Positions 43,884 through 52,256 of a stretch of DNA of 64,000 nucleotides are shown here, piece by piece (within the stretch, counting starts at the first letter, position 1; each line of letters starts with the position of its first letter). The notes below the pieces were generated by a model that had not been told where the DNA came from, ran no database searches, and worked only from the letters and a program-made list of their open reading frames with translations. The DNA is from Fibrobacter succinogenes (GTDB lineage Bacteria > Fibrobacterota > Fibrobacteria > Fibrobacterales > Fibrobacteraceae): assembly GCA_902799745.1 (NCBI GenBank), contig CADCBQ010000010.1, forward strand, positions 37,530 through 101,529, in the 5' to 3' direction. The position numbers were made by a program, and so were the translations under genes.

Positions 43884-46019
43884 ATGCGAAAGATTTTTGC
43901 TTTAATTTGTTTATTCTCGACTATTGCTCTCGCCAATTTTAGACTGGATTCATTCCAGGTGTATGTAGACTCGGCTGTGCCGGGAGCCCGCTACGGGCTT
44001 TCGATTCGCTCTGTCAAAACTGGCAATGAGCTAGGAAACATTCGCGGTGCAGAAAAGTTTACGCCTGCCAGTACACTCAAGACTTTGACGACTGCTGCTG
44101 CGGTTCACTTCTTGCCGCTCGACTATGAACCCAGAACAGAAGTCTCGCTCAACGGTAGCGTACGTAAAAAGACTTTTGTCGGAACGGTCAATGTCCGTGG
44201 TGCCGGTGATCCGAATTTTTCGGGTCGTTACTACGCTGATCCGTTTTATATGCTGAACGCAATGGCAGATTCCATTCGCGCTTTAGGGGTGGATTCCATT
44301 GCGGGTAAAATCAGCCTGGATTCTAGCTACTATCAAGGCCCGTGGCGCGCAGAGCATTGGCGCAAGAATTTTTATGATGCTTGGTACGGCGCCGAAATTG
44401 CGCCTCTCGGCTTTAACGACAACTGCACCATGATCCGCTTTAAGCCGGGCTTAAAGGTGGGCGATACCGCCCGTGCCGAAATTCTGCCCGATGTCGGTTA
44501 TGTCGTCTTGAAAAACGAGATGATTACGGTGCCGGGTAAAAAGCGTAAGTGGACTTGGGCGCTCGATTCTGCAAAGCCCGAAATCACGATCGGTGGCGCT
44601 ATCGGTATCGGCGTAGATTCAAGTCAGTTGGTGCTTCCGGTGCGCAATCCGATTGCCTACTTTAAGGCAGCCCTTATTCATGCTCTTAAGGAACGCGGCG
44701 TTGCTTTTTCCGAAAAGCAGGATGTTCCGGATGGTATCCAGATTGCTTCTTATACTTTCTCGGCGGCACCCTTCTTGAGCATCCTCGACGAGATCAATCA
44801 GCGTAGCCAGAATATGCATGCCGAAACCATTTTCCGCAACTTGGGCGCTCAAAAGTCGGGCGTGGGTAGCGTTGAAAGTGGCCGTGCTGCAGAGATGAAA
44901 TTCCTCGCCGAAATGGGGATTGATTCTACGGACTTTGAAGTGTGGGATGGCTGCGGACTTTCGCCTAAGAACAAGGTGAAACCTTCGACGGAAACGGCGA
45001 TGCTTGCCAAGATGGCTCGCCACCCCAAGGGTCGTTTTTATATCAACAGCTTTGCAGGCCCGGGTATCGGTACCGGCGGCAAGCGTATGCTTGATTTGCC
45101 TTACCCCTGGCTCACCCGATTCAAGACGGGCTTTATCGGTGAAGTCCATGGTCTAGTGGGTTACATTTATGCGCTCGATGGCGACACTTTGGCTGTGGCC
45201 ATGTACTTGAACGAAACTGGCAAGAATCCGGATTCCCAGTTGAAAGATGTGCTGGATACTTTGTGGAGTAGGCTAGTGTATCGTACTAACGACAACTATG
45301 CCTCTCTCATGAGAATGAAGCAGATGTGGCTTGCTGCCCAGAATGTGGCTGGCCTGACTGCAAGATTGGATTATTTTTCGAAGGCTCTGAAGGGGACTCC
45401 TTACAAGCTTGGCCCCATGGGTGAAAGCTATGTGGATCCCATCGAAAACAAGCCGTTGGTGTATATGGATTCGGTCGACTGTGTCACCTATCTGGAACAC
45501 GCTCTTGCGATGGCGATTGCGCCTAGCGAAAATGAGATTTTTAGCACGCTCCAGAAAATCCGTTATAAGGGCGGTAAAATCGGTTACGTGAACCGCAAAC
45601 ATTACCTGTTGGCTGATTGGGTAGGCGATGGCAAGTTTGCTCGCGTGATGCAGGTGCCGGGCGATACGGTGGTGAAACGTACCATTCCCAAGCAGAATTT
45701 CTTCAAGGCGAAAAAGATCAAGTACGACACTCCCGATGCTCCGATGGACTTGCGCTACTTGCCGTACAATCGCGCCGTGGAAATGGCCTCTAAGCCTTAT
45801 TCGGGCCCTCTGATGGTGACGGGTGTGGCCTTTGTCGCAAGTGCGAATGACTTGGATGCAACGCATACGGGCTTTGTGATTTTCCGTAACGGAGAACTTC
45901 CGAAACTTCGTCACGCTGCCTTCAAGAAGCAGGTGATTGAATTGACTTTGAAAGATTACCTGGCAAGCCGCAAGGGCAAGCTTCCGGGAATCACGCTGTT
46001 TGAATTCTTGAAACAGTAA
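43884..46019 (+). CDS. D-Ala-D-Ala carboxypeptidase (DacB/PBP4, S13) fused to a DUF1460 domain
   Basis: This 711-residue exported protein has a signal peptide (IALA-NF), an S13 penicillin-binding domain (about 20-455), and a C-terminal DUF1460 domain (about 485-711). The S13 catalytic motifs are intact: S63-TLK66, S308-Q-N310, and K414-TG416. DUF1460 belongs to the NlpC/P60-like amidase superfamily; its nucleophile candidate is C533 in DSVDCVTYLEH. The fusion couples D-Ala trimming with a second, probably muropeptide-cleaving, activity in the periplasm. The start at ATG 43884 leaves four bases after the previous stop. The frame is open 17 codons upstream but inside the previous gene. Confidence 0.85.
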   Translation: MRKIFALICLFSTIALANFRLDSFQVYVDSAVPGARYGLSIRSVKTGNELGNIRGAEKFTPASTLKTLTTAAAVHFLPLDYEPRTEVSLNGSVRKKTFVGTVNVRGAGDPNFSGRYYADPFYMLNAMADSIRALGVDSIAGKISLDSSYYQGPWRAEHWRKNFYDAWYGAEIAPLGFNDNCTMIRFKPGLKVGDTARAEILPDVGYVVLKNEMITVPGKKRKWTWALDSAKPEITIGGAIGIGVDSSQLVLPVRNPIAYFKAALIHALKERGVAFSEKQDVPDGIQIASYTFSAAPFLSILDEINQRSQNMHAETIFRNLGAQKSGVGSVESGRAAEMKFLAEMGIDSTDFEVWDGCGLSPKNKVKPSTETAMLAKMARHPKGRFYINSFAGPGIGTGGKRMLDLPYPWLTRFKTGFIGEVHGLVGYIYALDGDTLAVAMYLNETGKNPDSQLKDVLDTLWSRLVYRTNDNYASLMRMKQMWLAAQNVAGLTARLDYFSKALKGTPYKLGPMGESYVDPIENKPLVYMDSVDCVTYLEHALAMAIAPSENEIFSTLQKIRYKGGKIGYVNRKHYLLADWVGDGKFARVMQVPGDTVVKRTIPKQNFFKAKKIKYDTPDAPMDLRYLPYNRAVEMASKPYSGPLMVTGVAFVASANDLDATHTGFVIFRNGELPKLRHAAFKKQVIELTLKDYLASRKGKLPGITLFEFLKQ

Positions 46020-46026
46020 CTCAATT

Positions 46027-46080
46027 TGTCATCCTGAGCGAGCGAAGCGAGTTGAGTTAGGTTCGAAGGAGCAGGATCTA
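46027..46080. repeat. dispersed TGTCATCCTGAGC repeat, copy 3
   Basis: TGTCATCCTGAGCGAGCGAA at the left end is followed by GTTCGAAGGAGCAGGATCTA at the right. The last three bases (CTA) are the complement of the TAG stop codon of the minus-strand gene that begins at 46530, so the repeat abuts and partly defines that gene's end. Confidence 0.75.
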
Positions 46081-46530
46081 TTCCCCAAGATCAAACGCAA
46101 GGATTGCGACGAGTTCGTGCTCGCCGCCTTCATCGCTCGCAGGCCCCTTTTCAAAAAGGGTCCATGCGTCCGGCATCCAGCCGTAGGCTGCCATCGTGAG
46201 TTCCTTGCCAATGGCAATTTCGGCGGCTTCTACTTCTTCCCAGCGCACGGGGCCCGTAGGCGCCTTGTAATAGCGCAGCATTCCGAGCGCTTCCATGGAT
46301 TCCGGATAATTGTCCACCAGCTGGTAAACGCAATCCTTGTAGCTTTCGCCCTTCAGGCGAATCACGCGGTAAAGGCGCTTGTGGCCCAGGAATTTAGAAA
46401 GGTCGCCATGGTGAACGTCAATCTTGGAGCCTTGCCCGAAAAACGTCATGAGCTCGCGGAAAATTTCCGAATCCTCTTCCATAAAAGGGGAAAGCTTTTT
46501 AATCAGGGCATTAACTTCGTTTGCGAGCAT
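46078..46530 (-). CDS. conserved-looking small cytoplasmic protein of unknown function
   Basis: This 150-residue acidic protein has no signal peptide or membrane segment. It starts MLANEVNALIKKLSPFMEED and carries YRVIRLKGESYKDCVYQLVDNY and a tryptophan-containing end (GPVRWEEVEAAE, YGWMPDAWTLFEKG). I do not recognise the family. Its stop codon (TAG) lies at the edge of a dispersed repeat, so the ancestral C-terminus may have been longer or different. It is divergent from dxr with about 75 bases between the starts. Confidence 0.6.
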   Translation of the reverse strand: MLANEVNALIKKLSPFMEEDSEIFRELMTFFGQGSKIDVHHGDLSKFLGHKRLYRVIRLKGESYKDCVYQLVDNYPESMEALGMLRYYKAPTGPVRWEEVEAAEIAIGKELTMAAYGWMPDAWTLFEKGPASDEGGEHELVAILAFDLGE

Positions 46531-46605
46531 GTTTAAATTATAGATAATTGAACCTTTGCGGTGTCAATTTTTTATCTTTTAGCTGTATAAAAAAGAGGCT
46601 TCAAA

Positions 46606-47754
46606 ATGAAAAACGTAGTTCTTCTCGGTGCAACCGGTTCTATCGGTACTTCTAGCGTCGATGTCATTCACCAGCATTCCGACATTTTCAATCTTTACGC
46701 CGTTGCGGCAAACAGCAGCGTGGCGAAGGTTGCCGAAATCGTGCGCAAGTACAAGGTGGAACGCGTATGCATGTTCAACGAAGCTGCCGCCAAGGAACTC
46801 GAAAAGGAACTCGGCATGAAGGTGCTTGCCGGCATGGAAGGCCTGTGCGAACTTGCCGCCGACCCGAAGGCCGACATCATCATCAACTCTCTGATGGGTG
46901 CTGTGGGCTGCCTCCCGACCATTACCGCTATCGAACACGGCAAGCATGTGGCTCTCGCCAACAAAGAAACCATGGTCATGGCTGGCCCCGTGATTTGGGA
47001 CAAGCTTGCTGAAAATCCGAAGTCCTTCATCACGCCGATTGACTCCGAACATAGCGCTATTTTCCAGTGCCTCGAAGGCGGCAAGCGTGAATCCGAAGTT
47101 GAATTCCTCGAAATCACGGCGTCCGGTGGCCCCTTCCGCGAATGGCCGATTGAAAAGTTTGAAAACATCACCGTGGCCGACGCCTTGAATCACCCGGTGT
47201 GGAGCATGGGCAAGAAGATTACCATCGACTCTGCCTCCATGATGAACAAGGGTCTCGAAGTTCTCGAAGCTCACTTCTTGTTCCACATTCCGTACGATCA
47301 GATCAAGGTGGTGGTTCACCCGCAGTCCATGGTGCATTCGCTGGTGCAGTTCCGCGACGGTTCCCTCATGGCCCAGCTCGGTGCTCCTGACATGCGCATC
47401 CCGATTCAGGTGGCGCTCACGTGGCCCGACCGTCTGCCGCTCGATACCAAGCGCATTGATCTGCCGACGCTCGCGAAACTGACTTTCTTCGAACCGGACT
47501 TCAATAAGTTCCGCTGCCTCGCCCTTGCGTTCGAGGCGGGCCGCCGTGGCGGTATCGTGCCTTCGATGATGAATGCCGCGAACGAAGTACTGGTGGATGC
47601 TTTCCTCAAAGGTAACCTCAAGTTTACGGACATCCCGCGCCATGTGGAAACGATTATGGCCGGTGCCCCGAACGTGACCGGTCACTTGACGCTCGACCAG
47701 GTGCTCGAAGCCGACGCCGAAGCCCGTCGCCTGACGCTTGACCTGATTAAGTAA
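46606..47754 (+). CDS. dxr: 1-deoxy-D-xylulose 5-phosphate reductoisomerase
   Basis: This 382-residue enzyme has the NADPH-binding LLGATGSIGTSSVDVI at the N-terminus, ANKETMVMAGP, the metal-binding PIDSEHSAIFQCL, TASGGPFREW, WSMGKKITIDSASMMNKGLE and VVHPQSMVHSLVQF. All catalytic segments of DXR are present at normal length. It makes 2-C-methyl-D-erythritol 4-phosphate in the non-mevalonate isoprenoid pathway. SD AGAGG precedes ATG 46606. In many bacteria dxr lies beside rseP; here rseP is about 10 kb away, with a polysaccharide-degradation cluster between them. Confidence 0.96.
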   Translation: MKNVVLLGATGSIGTSSVDVIHQHSDIFNLYAVAANSSVAKVAEIVRKYKVERVCMFNEAAAKELEKELGMKVLAGMEGLCELAADPKADIIINSLMGAVGCLPTITAIEHGKHVALANKETMVMAGPVIWDKLAENPKSFITPIDSEHSAIFQCLEGGKRESEVEFLEITASGGPFREWPIEKFENITVADALNHPVWSMGKKITIDSASMMNKGLEVLEAHFLFHIPYDQIKVVVHPQSMVHSLVQFRDGSLMAQLGAPDMRIPIQVALTWPDRLPLDTKRIDLPTLAKLTFFEPDFNKFRCLALAFEAGRRGGIVPSMMNAANEVLVDAFLKGNLKFTDIPRHVETIMAGAPNVTGHLTLDQVLEADAEARRLTLDLIK

Positions 47755-47779
47755 GTTGTAATCTTGTACAACAGAATTT

Positions 47780-47813
47780 TGAGTCGCTCCGGAATGGGGC
47801 GACTTTTTTGATT
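47780..47813 (+). terminator. intrinsic terminator of dxr
   Basis: AGTCGCTCC and GGGGCGACT pair around GGAAT and are followed by TTTTTTG. Confidence 0.85.
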
Positions 47814-47858
47814 TATATTACTTTATGGGCATTTTGCCTGTTTGGAAAAGGATTGAGT

Positions 47859-49112
47859 ATGAACAAAATTATAGCGGCTTCGTGCCTTGCTGTAGCGGTT
47901 TCTGCGTTTGCGCAAGGTTTTGGCGGTCAACAAGGCCAAGGAAAAATTGAATATTCCGAAAAATTCGCCGATTTGAATTACGCGAACGACGGAAAGACCT
48001 TCCATACATTGGACATCTACCTGCCCAAAGAAACGAAGGATGCTTATCCGGTCGTGATTCACACTTACGGTAGCGCCTGGAGCATGAACAATCAAAAGGG
48101 TTCTGCCGACTTGAATACGATTTGTGCGGCCCTTACCAAGGCGGGCTATGCGGTGGTGACTCCGAACCATCGCTCGGCTAGCGATGCCATTTACCCGGCG
48201 CAGTTGCATGATCTTAAGGCCGTAGTGCGCTTTATTCGCGGTAATGCAGCGAAATACAAAATCGATACATCGTTTATCGCTATGTCCGGATTTTCGTCGG
48301 GCGGACATCTCTCCAGTTTGGTCGCTACAACCTGTGGCTTGAAAGAAGGCAAGTCCGGCGCTGTGACGGTTGACTTGGTAGGTGACTTAGGTGAATATAC
48401 ACAGTATGGCAGTTGTATCGATGCGGCGTCGCTTTGGTCTCCTCCGACCGATATTTACACCATGAATCCTATCAATAATTTCATGGGCAGTGGAACTTAC
48501 GAAGGCGCCTTTATAGGTGCCGAGCGTGAAGGCAACAAGGACAAGTGGATGGTCGCGAGCTCGCCTTACTATGCAAGCGACGACGACCCTCCGGTAATTA
48601 TGTTCCACGGTACGTCCGATAACATCGTCAACATCGAGCAGAGCCAGGAACTCTACGATTCCCTCAAGAACCACAACGTGGTAACGGAATTTGTCAAGGT
48701 GTCGGGTGGTTCCCATGGGGACAACAAAATGTATGTCGATGAAAATCTGAAAAAAATGGTGAGTTTCTTTGACAAGGCCCGCGAAGCAAAGGCTGCTGCA
48801 GCGATTCTGCCTCCCGACACGACTTGCTGCAAGGATTCTTCCTCCAATGATTCGACGGTTACAGATCCTCCGGCGCGGGTGCTTGCAAGCATGAAGCAAT
48901 TTGCCCAGGTCGGCCTGATGGGCAACAAACTGGTCGCCTATGGAAGTAAGGACGAGTTCCGTTTTGCCGTTGTCTCTATGAACGGCTCTGTTACCCGCCG
49001 AGGTTCTTTCTATGGTTTCCATGACCTGTCTTCGCTCCCCTCCGGAGCTTATGCAGTGGTCGTGACATTGCCGTCTGGAGCGCAGAAAAGCCTCAAATTC
49101 GTCAAAAAATAA
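47859..49112 (+). CDS. secreted alpha/beta hydrolase (BD-FAE/acetyl esterase-like) with sorting-like tail
   Basis: This 417-residue protein has a signal peptide (VSAFA-QG), a Gln/Gly-rich linker, an alpha/beta hydrolase domain (about 35-310) and a C-terminal Ig-like tail ending SLKFVKK. The nucleophile is S146 in GFSSG; HTYGSAW stands where HGGGW-type esterases have their oxyanion-hole motif; the Asp/His region is likely VIMFHGTSDNIV and GGSHGDN. This fits the BD-FAE group of feruloyl/acetyl esterases that strip side groups from xylan. The tail resembles T9SS sorting domains. It opens the plant-cell-wall cluster that runs to 57.4 kb. ATG 47859 has AAGGA upstream. Confidence 0.78.
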   Translation: MNKIIAASCLAVAVSAFAQGFGGQQGQGKIEYSEKFADLNYANDGKTFHTLDIYLPKETKDAYPVVIHTYGSAWSMNNQKGSADLNTICAALTKAGYAVVTPNHRSASDAIYPAQLHDLKAVVRFIRGNAAKYKIDTSFIAMSGFSSGGHLSSLVATTCGLKEGKSGAVTVDLVGDLGEYTQYGSCIDAASLWSPPTDIYTMNPINNFMGSGTYEGAFIGAEREGNKDKWMVASSPYYASDDDPPVIMFHGTSDNIVNIEQSQELYDSLKNHNVVTEFVKVSGGSHGDNKMYVDENLKKMVSFFDKAREAKAAAAILPPDTTCCKDSSSNDSTVTDPPARVLASMKQFAQVGLMGNKLVAYGSKDEFRFAVVSMNGSVTRRGSFYGFHDLSSLPSGAYAVVVTLPSGAQKSLKFVKK

Positions 49113-49141
49113 CACAATGGGTACACTTGTGTCCAATTTCT

Positions 49142-49171
49142 GGCGTAAGAGAACTCTCTTACGCCTTTTTT
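49142..49171. terminator. intrinsic terminator
   Basis: The perfect stem GGCGTAAGAG-AACT-CTCTTACGCC is followed by TTTTTT. Confidence 0.92.
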
Positions 49172-49175
49172 GGGG

Positions 49176-49183
49176 TATATTTG
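49176..49183 (+). promoter_or_regulatory. -7 element (TATATTTG) of GH9 gene
   Basis: TATATTTG lies 29 bases before ATG 49213, giving a 5' leader of about 22 bases that contains AAGGAG. Confidence 0.6.
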
Positions 49184-49212
49184 TAGCTACATAATTCATT
49201 AAGGAGTCCGAG

Positions 49213-51045
49213 ATGTTGAAATTTGGCTTGAAACAGTATGCCGCTGTCGTACTTTCTCTTACGTCGGCGGCTTTTGCTGCTACAGCGTACATTAACCAGA
49301 TTGGTTACCGCGTAGGTGATGCCAAGGAATTTGCCTTGGTTGACGGTAACGGCGATGTTGAAATTGTGGACGCAAGTGGTGCGACCGTTTTGAAGGTGAC
49401 TCCGTCTGCGGCTTCGAATTGGGAACCCAGCGGTCAGAATGTCCAGTTGGTCGATTTCTCGGAATTGAATGTTCCGGGTACTTATTCTATCAAGGTGGGC
49501 GGTCAGGAACTTCGCAAGGACCTCAAGATCGCGCCCAATACTTATGAAGACGTCACCAAGGCTTCTTTGAAGTGGTATTACTACCAGCGTGCCTCCATGG
49601 CTTTGGAAGAAACCTACGCCGGTCAGTGGAAGCGTGCCGCCGGTCATACTAATGCAAGCGTGCAGCTCCATAACTCTACCGGCGAATCCGGTTCCATCAA
49701 TTCTTCGAAGGGTTGGTACGATGCTGGTGACTATGGTCGCTACATTGTGAACTCGGGCATTACCACTTACACGCTCCTTTCGTTGTTTGAACACTTCCCG
49801 GAATACTTCAAGACGCTCAAGTGGAACATTCCGGCTGACGGAACTCTCCCGGACTTGCTCGCCGAAATCAAGTACAACCTGGACTGGATGCTTACCATGC
49901 AGGCATCTGATGGTGGCGTTTACCATAAGCTGACTTCTCTCGGATTCCCGGGTGACGTGATGCCGGCAGACGATATCGATCCGATTTACGTGATTGGTAA
50001 GGGCTCGGCTGCCACGTTTGACTTTGCCGCTGTGATGGCTGTTGCTGCCCGCGTGTACAAACCGTTTGATGCAACTTATGCAAGCACGTGCTTGGAAGCT
50101 GCCAAGAAGGCTTATGCTTGGGGCGCCCAGAACCCGAACAAGGCTTACAGCAACCCGAATGGTGTGCAGACGGGTGAATACGGTGACAAATGGCTCGGTG
50201 ACGAAAAGGAATTTGCCTCTACGGAACTCTTCGTGTCTACCGGCGATGCCTCTTACAAGCCGAACAATGCTTCGGGAAATATCCCGAGCTGGGCCGATGT
50301 CGGTGGCCTTGCTACCTACGGCATGGCTACGCATGCGACGGAATTAGGCAATCTCGCTCAGGCCGCCAAGGATTCCTTGCTTAAGGTGGCCGACAACTTT
50401 GTGAATCGCGCCCAGACGGGTTTCGGTGTCGTGATGGCTAAGAACGACTTTGTGTGGGGCTCTAACGCTGTTGCTGGCAACCAGGGCGTATGGCTGTTGC
50501 ACGCCTACTACCTGACTGGCGAAGCCAAGTATTATCAGGCTGCTGTCAAGGTGCTGGATTACCTGCTCGGTAAGAACCCGCTCGACATGTCTTTCTTGAC
50601 TGGTTTTGGTACAAAGTCTGCCATGAAGCCGCACCACCGCCCGAGTACTTCTGACAAGGTGAAGGATCCTGTTCCGGGAATGATTGTGGGTGGCCCGCAG
50701 CCCGGTGGCGAAGACATCGGTTCCGAAACTTGGGAATGCAAGGACTATAGAACCGGATTCCCGGCAACCTCTTATGTCGACAACAACTGCAGCTACGCTT
50801 CGAATGAAGTGGCTATCAACTGGAATGCTCCGTTTGCATATCTCGCAGGCGCTATCGAAGCAATCAACCACGGTTACGCTCCGAGCTTTGCCGCTGCAGG
50901 CGTTGCCCGTACCGATGCTATCAAGCCCAAGGTCGCTCGCAAGGCTCACGTGAAGCAGGGCCCGCAGCTCCGCTTTGTCGACCAGAAGCTCTATGTCGAA
51001 ATGAACGGCAAGCGCTTCAACCTGAAGGGTCATCAGATTAAGTAG
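49213..51045 (+). CDS. secreted GH9 family cellulase
   Basis: This 610-residue protein has a signal peptide (SAAFA-AT), an N-terminal Ig-like domain (YINQIGYRVGDAKEFALV), and a GH9 catalytic domain. Catalytic residues read D170 and D173 in GWYDAGDYGRY, the conserved histidine motif MKPHHRPS, and acid E532 in NEVAINWNAPFAYLAGA. It hydrolyses cellulose or other beta-glucans outside the cytoplasm. The short tail LYVEMNGKRFNLKGHQIK has no Ig-like fold, but shares its pattern with the GH9 at 55390 (LYVEKNGKRFDLLGNSVR), so it may be an attachment or sorting tag of a different type. SD AAGGAG is present. Confidence 0.92.
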   Translation: MLKFGLKQYAAVVLSLTSAAFAATAYINQIGYRVGDAKEFALVDGNGDVEIVDASGATVLKVTPSAASNWEPSGQNVQLVDFSELNVPGTYSIKVGGQELRKDLKIAPNTYEDVTKASLKWYYYQRASMALEETYAGQWKRAAGHTNASVQLHNSTGESGSINSSKGWYDAGDYGRYIVNSGITTYTLLSLFEHFPEYFKTLKWNIPADGTLPDLLAEIKYNLDWMLTMQASDGGVYHKLTSLGFPGDVMPADDIDPIYVIGKGSAATFDFAAVMAVAARVYKPFDATYASTCLEAAKKAYAWGAQNPNKAYSNPNGVQTGEYGDKWLGDEKEFASTELFVSTGDASYKPNNASGNIPSWADVGGLATYGMATHATELGNLAQAAKDSLLKVADNFVNRAQTGFGVVMAKNDFVWGSNAVAGNQGVWLLHAYYLTGEAKYYQAAVKVLDYLLGKNPLDMSFLTGFGTKSAMKPHHRPSTSDKVKDPVPGMIVGGPQPGGEDIGSETWECKDYRTGFPATSYVDNNCSYASNEVAINWNAPFAYLAGAIEAINHGYAPSFAAAGVARTDAIKPKVARKAHVKQGPQLRFVDQKLYVEMNGKRFNLKGHQIK

Positions 51046-51074
51046 TTTAACCCTGTCGTAACAAGGCGATAAAG

Positions 51075-51106
51075 TTAAGCCCGGATTGAGCCGGGCTTCT
51101 TTTTTT
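51075..51106 (+). terminator. intrinsic terminator
   Basis: AAGCCCGG and CCGGGCTT pair around ATTGAG, followed by CTTTTTTT. Confidence 0.9.
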
Positions 51107-51118
51107 ATGTAAAAAATC

Positions 51119-51131
51119 TATATTCCGTTTT
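51119..51131 (+). promoter_or_regulatory. -7 element of a probable leaderless transcript
   Basis: TATATTCC (51119-51126) ends five bases before ATG 51132, and no SD is present. The transcript probably starts at the ATG. Confidence 0.5.
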
Positions 51132-52232
51132 ATGAGAAAAATTTTATTGATTCAGGGGCTTTTTGCGGCGTTTTTTGTAACGGCGTGTACGGATAATGCG
51201 CAACAGATAGATGAAGTCTACGAACTGAAAGTGCAACAGGCAGAGACTGAATCGTCCTCTTCGAAAGAGGTTGCGAGTGAAGGTAAAGAAAGTGAAGCGG
51301 TGTCTTCGTCTTTTGTCGTTCAAAGTTCTAGCGATGAGGCTGTTTTGGCATTATCCAGCAGCAATACAGAACTCGATGTGGTTGTAGAATTCTCCTCTTC
51401 TTCTGTATTTGAAAATGTTCCTGTGGATTCGGTAGATGAGAGCGTGGAGACAATTAAAAAGCTCCCTGTGATGATGTTTGATTGGTTACACGGCAACAAA
51501 GGTGATGGAGATGAACGTAATGGCGACCCCGTAAATGGTATAAGCGCAGACTTTGGTTCTGGGGGATGTAGCGGAAGCCCTATGAAGGGAATGGTGGAAG
51601 AATACCTAGGGTCGAATGGAGTTCCAGTCCGTGCTGATCCTTTCCCGTCAAATTGTAAAATTACGGACCATCTGAATTTCTGGTTTATTCCGGAGTCCTT
51701 GGCGGTCGATGCTCAGGGAAAGACGCTCACTAACATGACTTGCCGTGACCTATACATTTCGTTGGATAGTACTGGCTATTGGCTTGCCGAAATATCAAAG
51801 AATGCTGTTTCGCAAGGTAACGAGGCCAACCGCGGCGGCATGTTCCTCTTGGATGATTTCAAATATTTGGATGATGCAGGAACAATCCCAAATCCTTACT
51901 ACGACCAGTTGTCAGGCGGTAGCGACAACAGACGCCATAACTTTGGCTTTACCATGAAGATTCAGGCCACCTTCGAATACGTTCCTGGTCAGTACTTCGA
52001 CTTCTTGGGCGATGACGACGTGTGGGTGTTTATCAATAATAGGCTCGTGGTGGATATTGGAGGTCAGCATGCCCAGGTTGCTGGAGCTGTAGATTTAGAT
52101 ACCCTTGGACTTGCGGTAGGAGAAACTTATCCGTTCCATATTTTCTACGCGGAACGCCATACTAGTTCTTCAAATTTTCGTATGCATACTTCAATTGATC
52201 TGAAGGTGGATCCAAATTTTTCATGTCATTAA
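51132..52232 (+). CDS. fibro-slime domain lipoprotein (TIGR02148)
   Basis: This 366-residue lipoprotein (lipobox VTAC) has a Ser/Glu-rich linker (about 25-105) and a fibro-slime domain (about 115-366): MMFDWLHGNKGDGDERNGDP, the Asp-rich DFLGDDDVWVFINNRLVVDI and GGQHAQVAGAVDLDTLG. Fibro-slime domains are PA14-like beta-barrels known from slime mould and Fibrobacter surface proteins linked to cellulose adhesion. It therefore may bind carbohydrate on the cell surface, next to the cellulases encoded on both sides. The start at ATG 51132 follows a TATATTCC box five bases upstream, so the mRNA is probably leaderless. Confidence 0.88.
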   Translation: MRKILLIQGLFAAFFVTACTDNAQQIDEVYELKVQQAETESSSSKEVASEGKESEAVSSSFVVQSSSDEAVLALSSSNTELDVVVEFSSSSVFENVPVDSVDESVETIKKLPVMMFDWLHGNKGDGDERNGDPVNGISADFGSGGCSGSPMKGMVEEYLGSNGVPVRADPFPSNCKITDHLNFWFIPESLAVDAQGKTLTNMTCRDLYISLDSTGYWLAEISKNAVSQGNEANRGGMFLLDDFKYLDDAGTIPNPYYDQLSGGSDNRRHNFGFTMKIQATFEYVPGQYFDFLGDDDVWVFINNRLVVDIGGQHAQVAGAVDLDTLGLAVGETYPFHIFYAERHTSSSNFRMHTSIDLKVDPNFSCH

Positions 52233-52256
52233 TTCTTGACTTACCCTGAGGTTTTT

